Shown here: in pieces, positions 30,801-37,550 of the stretch
Position numbering within the stretch: position 1 is the first letter of the stretch
Layout of the letters: every line of letters begins with the position of its first letter
Assembly (NCBI GenBank): GCA_001940925.1
Contig: MSGZ01000044.1
Location: 1 to 49,167, forward strand
Direction: 5' to 3'
Source: Ruminococcus sp. Phil11
GTDB lineage: Bacteria; Bacillota; Clostridia; Oscillospirales; Ruminococcaceae
DNA: 49,167 nt
The notes under the pieces: model-generated
Told to the model about the DNA's origin: nothing
What the model saw: only the letters and a program-made list of their open reading frames with translations
Database searches by the model: none
Made by a program: the position numbers and the translations under genes

Positions 30801-30829
30801 ATCATACCGAAAAAGCAGCAGAATGTCAA
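30801..30829 (-). promoter_or_regulatory. Promoter of ECF sigma operon
   Basis: On the minus strand, TTGACA (30824-30829) and TATGAT (30801-30806) are 17 bp apart. TGTAACC at 30790-30796 downstream of it looks like an ECF-type -35 element and could mark an autoregulated second promoter, but no matching -10 is clear. Confidence 0.65.
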
Positions 30830-30905
30830 GCAGGCGGTTTTTCGTCGGAATGTACAGAGCAGCCTGCCGTATTATGTGAGATATGCCGGATATCGCGAAA
30901 AGGAC

Positions 30906-30934
30906 TTGTGTTTTTGCGCGTATTACATTATAAT
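30906..30934 (+). promoter_or_regulatory. Promoter of GH11 pseudogene
   Basis: TTGTGT (30906-30911) and TATAAT (30929-30934) are 17 bp apart. A good ribosome site (GGAGG) lies before the ATG at 30987, so the control region survives although the gene is broken. Confidence 0.65.
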
Positions 30935-30986
30935 TTTAACATTGGCAGCATCTGCCGGAACAAGCTTACGAAACGGAGGATCAGAT

Positions 30987-32448
30987 ATGAAACGCAGAAG
31001 AATTGCCGGGCTGCTGACGGCGCAGCCCTGATGCTCACTTCTCAGCCGTCCATGACGGCGAATGCGGTCAAAGACCGGCTGGAGACCGGAACAAAGGACG
31101 GCTAAAACTGGGAGCTCTGGCTGCAGGAGAATCAGGACTCTGCGAAAGGGGAACAGGGAGAAAACGGGACGTTCAGCTGTGAATGGAACAGCAGCCTCGG
31201 CTTCCTGTACTGCTCCGGCAATACTTTTGAGGATTGCGTGGACTGGCGCAATACGGAGCGCATCACGGTGGATTACAAGGCTTCGGAATTCAAGCAGGAC
31301 GGCAATGCTGCTTATATCGGTCTGCACGGCTGGACGAAGAATGCGATTGCGGAATTTTACATCATTGACGGTTACGGCACATGGCGTCCGGGGATCGGCG
31401 GGGTCGGGATCCTCGGCGAGGTCACATCGGATGACGGTACTTACGAGGTCTTTCAGCGGCCGGTCAACGGTGTAACAGCGGACGGCATCGCACGCGTTAC
31501 AATCAGATCTGGAGCGTCCGCAAGGGCAGCCGCAAAGAGGGCACGATTGATGTGACCGCGCATTTCAGGGCATGGGAGTCACTCCGGCTGAATGTCGGCG
31601 ACCTGTTTGACATTTCGCTGACCGTGGAAGGCTATCAGAGCAGCGGTACAGCAGTATTTACGCAGAACGATCTGAAGATCAGCACCGATGCGGCAGATCC
31701 GCAGCCTGCGGTCACGACGCCTGCTGCCGTCACCGGAACAGCACCGCAGACGACAGCGTCCGCGGCGGGATCCGGGGATTACAGCCTCCGGATCGGCGAG
31801 GTCAGCTGTGCGCCCGGCGGCACCGTGAAGGTCCCGGTCTATGTATACAACGATCCGGGAATTGCGGGCTATCAGCTGTTCTTTCAGCCGGAAATGCATC
31901 TGAAGCTGAATAAGATCGAGCGCGGCAATGCATACCGGGCACTGCCGACGATCAATACCGACCCCGGAAAATGCCCGTATCCGTCCGTCGTGTATGCCGG
32001 CTCGGATACGATGCAGGCGGAGGACGGCTCGGTTCTCTGCTATCTGAACGTGACGGTTCCGGCGTATGCAGCGGAGGGGACCGTATTCGCGGTCAGCTTC
32101 TACCGCGCAGGTAAGGACGGCTGCACGCTGAAGCTGGCGGACATCGACGGCGAAAAGATCGATGCTTCCTTCTGCGACGGACATATTACGGTCAGCGGAG
32201 AGCCTGCCGTTATGACTGCGGCTCCCGGCACGACGGCCGCGGCACCCTCCGCGGTGAAATGCGGCGACGCCAACGGGGACAACAGCATCGATCAGAAAGA
32301 CGTTACGGTCATGCGCCGCGCATTGGCCGGATGGGACGTTGCGGTCAATGATACCGCAGCCGATATCAACAAGGACGGGAGCTTTGACCTCAAGGATGTT
32401 GTCATTCTCCGCCGGTATCTGGCCGGCAGCTGGGGCGTCGTACTGTGA
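30987..32448 (+). pseudogene. Broken GH11 xylanase with cohesin-like and dockerin modules
   Basis: The remains of a secreted endo-xylanase gene. The signal peptide starts MKRRRIAGLLTA and then loses frame near 31019-31024, reaching TGA at 31029. A second frame continues with ALMLTSQPSMTANAV, and a TAA at 31103 replaces the Tyr codon of the usual G-Y-N-W-E-L-W. The GH11 domain then runs on, with the nucleophile Glu in AEFYIIDGYGTW, until a shift near 31496 (two extra bases), and resumes with IWSVRKGSRKEGTIDV and the acid/base Glu in TVEGYQSSG. An Ala/Thr linker follows, then a cohesin-like domain (VYNDPGIAGYQLFF), a second linker and a full two-repeat type I dockerin (GDANGDNSIDQKDVTVMRRA and ADINKDGSFDLKDVVILRRY). 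Three lesions make function very unlikely unless they are sequencing errors. Confidence 0.9.
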
Positions 32449-32480
32449 AAACAGGCACCGGCTGATCTGTCGATTTGGCA

Positions 32481-32516
32481 AAGCACCGCAGGGCAGAACG
32501 CTCTGCGGTGCTTTTT
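32481..32516 (+). terminator. Terminator after GH11 pseudogene
   Basis: AAGCACCGCAG (32481-32491) pairs with CTGCGGTGCTT (32503-32513), followed by TTTTT. Confidence 0.9.
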
Positions 32517-32528
32517 GTCCGGAAAAGA

Positions 32529-32557
32529 TTGCAATTTCCCCGGCTTTGTGCTATAAT
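32529..32557 (+). promoter_or_regulatory. Promoter of alr
   Basis: TTGCAA (32529-32534) and TATAAT (32552-32557) are 17 bp apart. Confidence 0.8.
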
Positions 32558-32594
32558 AAATATGTATGCATATTTGAAAGGAGCCTGATGCACT

Positions 32595-33794
32595 GTGCAG
32601 GGCATTCGCAAACGGACATGGGCGGAGATCAACCTCGACCATGCCGCATGGAACTATCAGCAGATCCGCAAAGCCGTCGATCCGGCGGTCAAGGTCTGCT
32701 GCGTCATCAAGGCCAACGGCTACGGCCACAACGCCGTCCGGCTGGCAGCACTCTACGAAAATCTGGGCGCGGATTTCCTCGCTGTTTCCAATCTGGAGGA
32801 GGCACTCCAGCTCCGGCAGGGGCAGATATCCCTTCCGATCCTGATCCTCGGCTATACGCCGCCGGAATGCGCCGGCGTGCTGGCAAAGCAGAACATCTCC
32901 CAGTGCGTTTACTCCCGCAGCTACGGCGAGGCACTTTCACAGGCGGCCATGTCGGACGGCGTGCGCGTCAAAATGCACATCAAGATCGACACCGGCATGG
33001 GACGCATCGGCTTCCAGCACCGGAACGGACATTCCGAGCTCGCCGATGCACTGGCGGTCTGCAGGCTGCCCTGCCTGAAAGCGGAAGGTATCTTCACGCA
33101 TTTTGCCGTCGCGGATGACGGCGAGGACGGCGAAGCCTTCACCCGGGAGCAGTACGAAAACTTCATTGACGCGATCGACCGGCTCGGCTGCTACGGCATC
33201 AGCTTCGCGCTCCGGCACTGTGCCAACAGCGCCGCGATCTTCGATAAGCCGGAAGCGGACGACCTGCCGGATGTACACCTTGATATGGTGCGTGCAGGCG
33301 TTGTGCTGTACGGTCTGGCACCCTCTGCCGCAACACGGAATCTGCCGGAGCTGCGGCCGGTCATGGCACTGAAAAGCGTCATTTCCCATATCAAAACGAT
33401 CCAGCCGGGCGATACCGTCAGCTACGGCAGAACCTATACCGCGGATTCCCCGCGGCTGGTCGCGACCGTGCCGATCGGCTATGCGGACGGCTTCTGGCGG
33501 CTGAACGGCAACGGCAGCTGCAAAATGCTCGTGCGGGAGCAGCTCTGTCCGGTGATCGGCAGGGTGTGCATGGATCAGCTCATGCTCGATATCACAGATG
33601 CAAAGGGCATTTCGGTCGGCGATACCGTCACGGTGTTCGGTGACGGCGGCGGGCTCTGTACCGCAGATCAGATCGCCGAGAATACCGGCACGATCAATTA
33701 CGAGGTCGTCTGTGCAGTCGGCGAGCGCGTCCCGCGGTTCTTCCTGCAGGACGGCGTGCCGGTCGATGTCTCGGATAATATCTGGAAGCGGTAA
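32595..33794 (+). CDS. alr: Alanine racemase
   Basis: A 399-residue pyridoxal-phosphate enzyme that interconverts L- and D-alanine for peptidoglycan. The lysine that binds the cofactor is in VCCVIKANGYGHNAV near residue 38. The catalytic Tyr of the opposite face is in DTVSYGRTYTADSPRLVATVPIGYADG near 270. The N-terminal TIM-barrel and C-terminal beta domain are complete. The start is GTG at 32595, the first possible codon in frame, since a TGA lies three codons upstream. AAAGGAG sits 11 nt away, longer than ideal. An ATG at 32588 in another frame competes for the same ribosome site. Confidence 0.95.
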   Translation: MQGIRKRTWAEINLDHAAWNYQQIRKAVDPAVKVCCVIKANGYGHNAVRLAALYENLGADFLAVSNLEEALQLRQGQISLPILILGYTPPECAGVLAKQNISQCVYSRSYGEALSQAAMSDGVRVKMHIKIDTGMGRIGFQHRNGHSELADALAVCRLPCLKAEGIFTHFAVADDGEDGEAFTREQYENFIDAIDRLGCYGISFALRHCANSAAIFDKPEADDLPDVHLDMVRAGVVLYGLAPSAATRNLPELRPVMALKSVISHIKTIQPGDTVSYGRTYTADSPRLVATVPIGYADGFWRLNGNGSCKMLVREQLCPVIGRVCMDQLMLDITDAKGISVGDTVTVFGDGGGLCTADQIAENTGTINYEVVCAVGERVPRFFLQDGVPVDVSDNIWKR

Positions 33795-33823
33795 AACGAT
33801 CCGAACAGAAAAGAGGGAGAAGT

Positions 33824-34303
33824 ATGTCAAATCAGAAAATCAGAAGCATCATTTATACGGTCATTTTCTTTGTGCTGATCGGCACGGGGCTCTGGTGGCT
33901 GCTGCTGCGCGCGGACGGTCTGAATAAGGACAGTGCCGAGCGGTGCTATGCCGACAACCGCGCCGTACTGGATAATATTGCCTCCTACATGACGGCGAAC
34001 AAGCTCGATGTTGATGTCACCGATGTGCCGACGCCGGACAACCGGTTCGGCATCCGCACCGTGGATTCCGATGCGTACCGTTCGTTCAATGACGATCTCA
34101 TCAACTTTATGCGTGCATCCTGCAAGCGCGTCCGTTCGACCGGCAAAACCGTTGAATTTTACATGCCCGCAAAGGGCGGACTGCTCTGCCCGCGGCATCT
34201 GGTGCTTGCCTACGGCGATGCCGCGCAGACGATCGGTGATGCTTCCCCGTTGGCAATGGACGAGGAAGGCTGGAGCTGCTATATTGTCAGCGGCAAGCCG
34301 TAA
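33824..34303 (+). CDS. Single-pass membrane protein of unknown function
   Basis: A 159-residue protein not recognised. One N-terminal membrane segment (about 10-29, IYTVIFFVLIGTGLWWLLL) anchors a soluble domain outside the cell with three cysteines (near 41, 99 and 121, plus one near the C-terminus), for example RASCKRVRSTGKTVEFYM and GGLLCPRHLVLAYGD. GAGGGAGAAG precedes the ATG. It lies 29 bp after alr and 17 bp before ung, so the three probably share a transcript. It could be an envelope protein, but nothing indicates a reaction. Confidence 0.75.
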   Translation: MSNQKIRSIIYTVIFFVLIGTGLWWLLLRADGLNKDSAERCYADNRAVLDNIASYMTANKLDVDVTDVPTPDNRFGIRTVDSDAYRSFNDDLINFMRASCKRVRSTGKTVEFYMPAKGGLLCPRHLVLAYGDAAQTIGDASPLAMDEEGWSCYIVSGKP

Positions 34304-34320
34304 GCACGGAGGATCGGACA

Positions 34321-35019
34321 ATGGTTCATATCGGCAATGACTGGGATGAAATTCTCGCGGCGGATTTTGCATCCGAATCCTATCAGAAGCTGCGGCAGTT
34401 CCTGATCCGGGAGTACCGCACCAAGCGCATTTATCCGGATATGTACGACATTTTCAACGCGCTGAAATATACGCCGTATTCCGCGGTCAAATGCGTCATT
34501 CTCGGGCAGGACCCCTATCACGGGGAGGGACAGGCACACGGCCTGAGCTTTTCCGTCCGGCAGGGGATCCAGCCGCCGCCCTCGCTCGTCAACATTTTCA
34601 AGGAAATTTACGACGATACGGGCATTGACAACCGCGGCGGCAGCGGTGATCTGACGCACTGGGCGGAGCAGGGCGTGCTTCTTCTGAATGCGGCACTGAC
34701 CGTCCGGGCGGGACAGGCCAATTCGCATCACGGCATGGGCTGGGAGCAGCTCACCGATGCGATCATCCGGCACCTGAACGAGCGGGAACAGCCGATGGTC
34801 TTTCTGCTGTGGGGCGGCAATGCGCGGGCAAAGAAGTCGCTGATCACGAACCGGCGGCATCTGATCTTGGAGTGTCCGCACCCGAGTCCGCTTTCTGCCT
34901 ATCACGGCTTTTTCGGATGCAGGCATTTTTCAAAGACAAACGCCTTTCTCACCGCCAACGGCATGACCCCGATCGACTGGCGGGTAGCACCCGCTGGCAT
35001 TTCCCTCCGGGGGCGGTGA
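34321..35019 (+). CDS. ung: Uracil-DNA glycosylase (with repeat-derived tail)
   Basis: A 232-residue base-excision repair enzyme that removes uracil from DNA. The catalytic water-activating motif is CVILGQDPYHGEGQAHGLSFS near residue 60. Uracil recognition lies in LLLNAALTVRAGQANSH near 120. The DNA-intercalating loop HPSPLSAYHGFFGCRHF is near 187. The family normally ends soon after PIDW. Here the frame runs on through RVAPAGISLRGR, coded by the family-A repeat that begins at 34980, and stops at a TGA inside it. The enzyme should be active, as all catalytic parts lie before the tail. Confidence 0.95.
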   Translation: MVHIGNDWDEILAADFASESYQKLRQFLIREYRTKRIYPDMYDIFNALKYTPYSAVKCVILGQDPYHGEGQAHGLSFSVRQGIQPPPSLVNIFKEIYDDTGIDNRGGSGDLTHWAEQGVLLLNAALTVRAGQANSHHGMGWEQLTDAIIRHLNEREQPMVFLLWGGNARAKKSLITNRRHLILECPHPSPLSAYHGFFGCRHFSKTNAFLTANGMTPIDWRVAPAGISLRGR

Positions 35020-35085
35020 GCGAAGCTCTCCCAACAGTATAAACGCACGCCGCTGACGCGGCTTCTGTAAGGCTGCTGCTCCCAA
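34980..35085 (+). repeat. Family A repeat overlapping the end of ung
   Basis: The hairpin GCGGGTAGCACCCGC (34980-34994) is followed by CATTTCCCTCCGGGGGCGGT, AGCTCTCCCAAC, the hairpin GCCGCTGACGCGGC and GCTCCCAATG. The first 40 bases are translated as the last 12 residues and stop codon of ung. Confidence 0.8.
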
Positions 35086-35217
35086 TGATTATAACTGTGG
35101 AGAATAAAGAACAACGGTATCGCCTGCGGCGATGAATTTCAATATAATATGCCCGCAGGGCATACCTTCACTATTCATTCTTCACTGTTCGCCATTTACT
35201 CCATATTTGAGGTGTAT
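35086..35217. repeat. Intergenic hairpins before metF
   Basis: Two small palindromes, ATCGCCTGCGGCGAT (35119-35133) and TGCCCGCAGGGCA (35150-35162), flank an AT-rich stretch with TATAAT. A pyrimidine-rich segment with repeated TTCACT/TTCATT follows. The stretch resembles a small dispersed element. No methionine-related riboswitch is seen. Confidence 0.5.
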
Positions 35218-36081
35218 ATGAAAGCAATCGAATTATTTGAAAAAAAGCCGGTGCTTTCCTTCGAGGTCTTTCCGCCGAAGCCGAATGTTCCGATCGAAAG
35301 CATCTACGAAACACTTGAGGCACTGAAAGACCTGCGCCCCGATTTCATCAGTGTTACCTACGGCGCGGGCGGCTCCGTGCCGGGTGCATCGACCGCGGAG
35401 ATCTGCGAAACGATCCAGAACCGCCACGGCATCCCGTCGATCGCGCACCTGCCGTGCATCAACGAGACAAAGGAATCTGTCCTCGAAAAGCTGGATACTT
35501 TCCGCGCAAAGGGCGTGACGAATATCCTGGCACTCCGCGGTGACCGCAATCCTGCCGTTGAGCCGAAGGACGATTTTCACTATGCGTCCGACCTGATCGC
35601 ATTCCTGCGGGCACACGGCGATTTTGACATTGCCGCCGCCTGCTATCCGGAGGGGCACCCGGAGGCGGACAGTCTCGACAGCGACATTGCGCACCTGAAG
35701 GAAAAGGTCGATGCGGGCGCATCGCACCTGATCTCGCAGCTGTTTTATCACAATCCGGATTTCTACGCATTTCTGGAGAAAGCCGCGCAGGCGGGCATCT
35801 CCGTGCCGGTCGAGGCGGGCATCATGCCGGTGACCTCGAAAAAGTCGATCGAGCGCATGGTCTCGCTCTGTGGCGCGTCGATCCCGAAGCGGCTTGCAAA
35901 GCTCATGGCGCGGTATGCCGACGACCCGGCCTCGCTGAAGGCCGCGGGTCTGGAATACGCGATCATGCAGATCATTGAGCTGCTCGAAAACGGCGTTGAC
36001 GGCATCCATATTTATACGATGAACAATCCGGATGTGGCGCGCTACATTATGGAGCAGATTGCAGAGGATGTTCCGAGATGA
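35218..36081 (+). CDS. metF: Methylenetetrahydrofolate reductase
   Basis: A 287-residue flavoprotein that reduces 5,10-methylene-THF to 5-methyl-THF, the methyl donor for methionine synthase. The family signatures are FEVFPPKPN at the N-terminus (catalytic Glu), FISVTYGAGGS near 47, NILALRGDRN near 103 (folate and FAD contacts), and SQLFYHNPDFYAFLE near 180. Length is normal for bacteria. The ATG at 35218 is chosen because the protein then starts at the usual MKAIELFEKK; GAGGT lies upstream. Its stop overlaps the start of the next gene as ATGA, and metH follows in the same operon. Confidence 0.95.
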   Translation: MKAIELFEKKPVLSFEVFPPKPNVPIESIYETLEALKDLRPDFISVTYGAGGSVPGASTAEICETIQNRHGIPSIAHLPCINETKESVLEKLDTFRAKGVTNILALRGDRNPAVEPKDDFHYASDLIAFLRAHGDFDIAAACYPEGHPEADSLDSDIAHLKEKVDAGASHLISQLFYHNPDFYAFLEKAAQAGISVPVEAGIMPVTSKKSIERMVSLCGASIPKRLAKLMARYADDPASLKAAGLEYAIMQIIELLENGVDGIHIYTMNNPDVARYIMEQIAEDVPR

Positions 36082-36734
36082 CCCCCGCCGACCTTTCCCG
36101 CGATGAGATCCTGATGTTTCTCAATACGCCGGAGCCGGGCGGGCATCTCTCGGAGATGCTGGACGAATGCACGGCGGCACTCTGCAAGGCCGCACAGCCG
36201 CGGACGATCTACCGCGTGCTGCCGGTTCAGCATACGGAAACAGGCGTCACGCTCGGCGGACTGCCGCTGCAGGGGGACGACATCGCGCTGCACCTGACCG
36301 GCTGCAAAGAAGCCGTGCTGCTCGCCGCGACGCTCTCCGCACCGGTGGACGCGCTGATCCGGCGCGCGGAAGTCACCGATATGACAAAGGCTGTCATGCT
36401 CGATGCAGTCGCGGGTGCGGCGGTCGAGCATGTCTGCAATCAGCTGGAAACGGAGATCAGGGCGAAGTATCCGTATCCGTATTATACGGCGCGGTTCTCC
36501 GCGGGCTACGGCGATTTTCCGATCACGCAGCAGGGCGACCTCGTAAAGCTGCTGGACGCCTCCCGCAAGATCGGGCTGACGGTCACGCCCGCGCAGACGC
36601 TCCTGCCGCTGAAATCCGTGACGGCGGTCATGGGGATGTCCCATGAACCGGTCAAAGACGCGCGGCGGTTCTGCTGCGGCAATTCCTGCGCGGAATGTCC
36701 GTATCATGAGGACTGCCCGCGGGCAAAGCTCTGA
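36078..36734 (+). CDS. Stand-alone methionine synthase reactivation domain protein
   Basis: A 218-residue protein matching the activation domain that forms the C-terminus of long MetH enzymes, where it binds S-adenosylmethionine and re-methylates oxidised cob(II)alamin. Seen here are the AVMLDAVAGAAVEHVCNQLE helix, the PYPYYTARFSAGYGDFPITQQ segment that corresponds to the SAM-binding R-x-x-x-G-Y region, and LLPLKSVTAVMGMSHEP. A cysteine-rich tail, CCGNSCAECPYHEDCPR, might bind metal. It overlaps metF by 4 bp and lies 0.8 kb before metH, whose product lacks this domain, so the two should act together. The function is inferred from homology and context. Confidence 0.9.
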   Translation: MTPADLSRDEILMFLNTPEPGGHLSEMLDECTAALCKAAQPRTIYRVLPVQHTETGVTLGGLPLQGDDIALHLTGCKEAVLLAATLSAPVDALIRRAEVTDMTKAVMLDAVAGAAVEHVCNQLETEIRAKYPYPYYTARFSAGYGDFPITQQGDLVKLLDASRKIGLTVTPAQTLLPLKSVTAVMGMSHEPVKDARRFCCGNSCAECPYHEDCPRAKL

Positions 36735-36776
36735 CAGATCAAGCGCATAATACAATACGTTCAAAGAGGTTATCAC

Positions 36777-37430
36777 ATGGCACTGTTCAAAAAGAAAATG
36801 CCGCATACGGTCAGCGAGGGCACCGTTCAGGAGCACCTTTCCGTCATGCGCGCCAATTTCCGGGACGTCCCGGTCACTTCCATGTCGCTCCCGAAGCCCC
36901 TGTGGATCCGTCTGCACAAAAATGACGGGCTGCATATCATCTACCGCGACAAGGATCTGCTGCTCAGGGAGGGGCGGATCGTTTACGCTTACATTGTGCA
37001 GGCGAACGCTATGCTGTTTGAGGAAAACAACACGCTCGATCTGCCGCTGAACCTGCTGTATTCCATGCACCCCGCTGCGGAGGCGCATCCGGGTTTTCTC
37101 ATGGCGATCGGCAGGGAGCTGTTTGCATACAAGAATATGCCTGCGGAGGAGACGCCGGAGGAATACCGTGAAATGGCGCGGATCCTCGCGGCGGAGACCG
37201 ACCGCTCAAGCGTGGACTTTACCGTCAGCATTCCCGATCCGGAGCAGCCCGGCAGACTGACCGACGGTGTGGATGTGCATTTCTGCTCGGCGATCGCATT
37301 CCACAAGGATCTGCCCGGCTCGCATCTGCAGGGGGCCTCATTTGTTCCAATCCTTGCAGCGCCGCAGAAAACATCTGCCGTGCTGATCCTGCCGAAGGAA
37401 TACTGGACGGCACCGTATTTTCAGCTCTGA
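36777..37430 (+). CDS. Conserved protein of unknown function in met operon
   Basis: A 217-residue soluble protein not recognised. It has no signal peptide or membrane segment. The sequence is of mixed alpha/beta type, with aromatic and acidic patches such as WIRLHKNDGLHIIYRDKDLLL and DGVDVHFCSAIAFHKDLPG. The ribosome site is AGAGG. It lies between the reactivation protein and metH on the same strand, but nothing in it points to methionine metabolism, and it may simply share the transcript. Confidence 0.7.
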   Translation: MALFKKKMPHTVSEGTVQEHLSVMRANFRDVPVTSMSLPKPLWIRLHKNDGLHIIYRDKDLLLREGRIVYAYIVQANAMLFEENNTLDLPLNLLYSMHPAAEAHPGFLMAIGRELFAYKNMPAEETPEEYREMARILAAETDRSSVDFTVSIPDPEQPGRLTDGVDVHFCSAIAFHKDLPGSHLQGASFVPILAAPQKTSAVLILPKEYWTAPYFQL

Positions 37431-37550
37431 TGCCGCATCAGGCAGCAGACACAACGGGCGCATACGATCATGCATCCGTTCCGGCAGACCGAAGCCGGAA
37501 CAGAAGGCTTCGGCACAGCGGCTGCCGGAACTGCCGCGGAGGGTACATAA

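Noticed and set aside
32588..33118. ATG at 32588 as the start of a different frame overlapping alr
   Set aside because: It has good ribosome-site spacing, but the product is a shadow translation without domain likeness; alr in the GTG frame is unmistakable.
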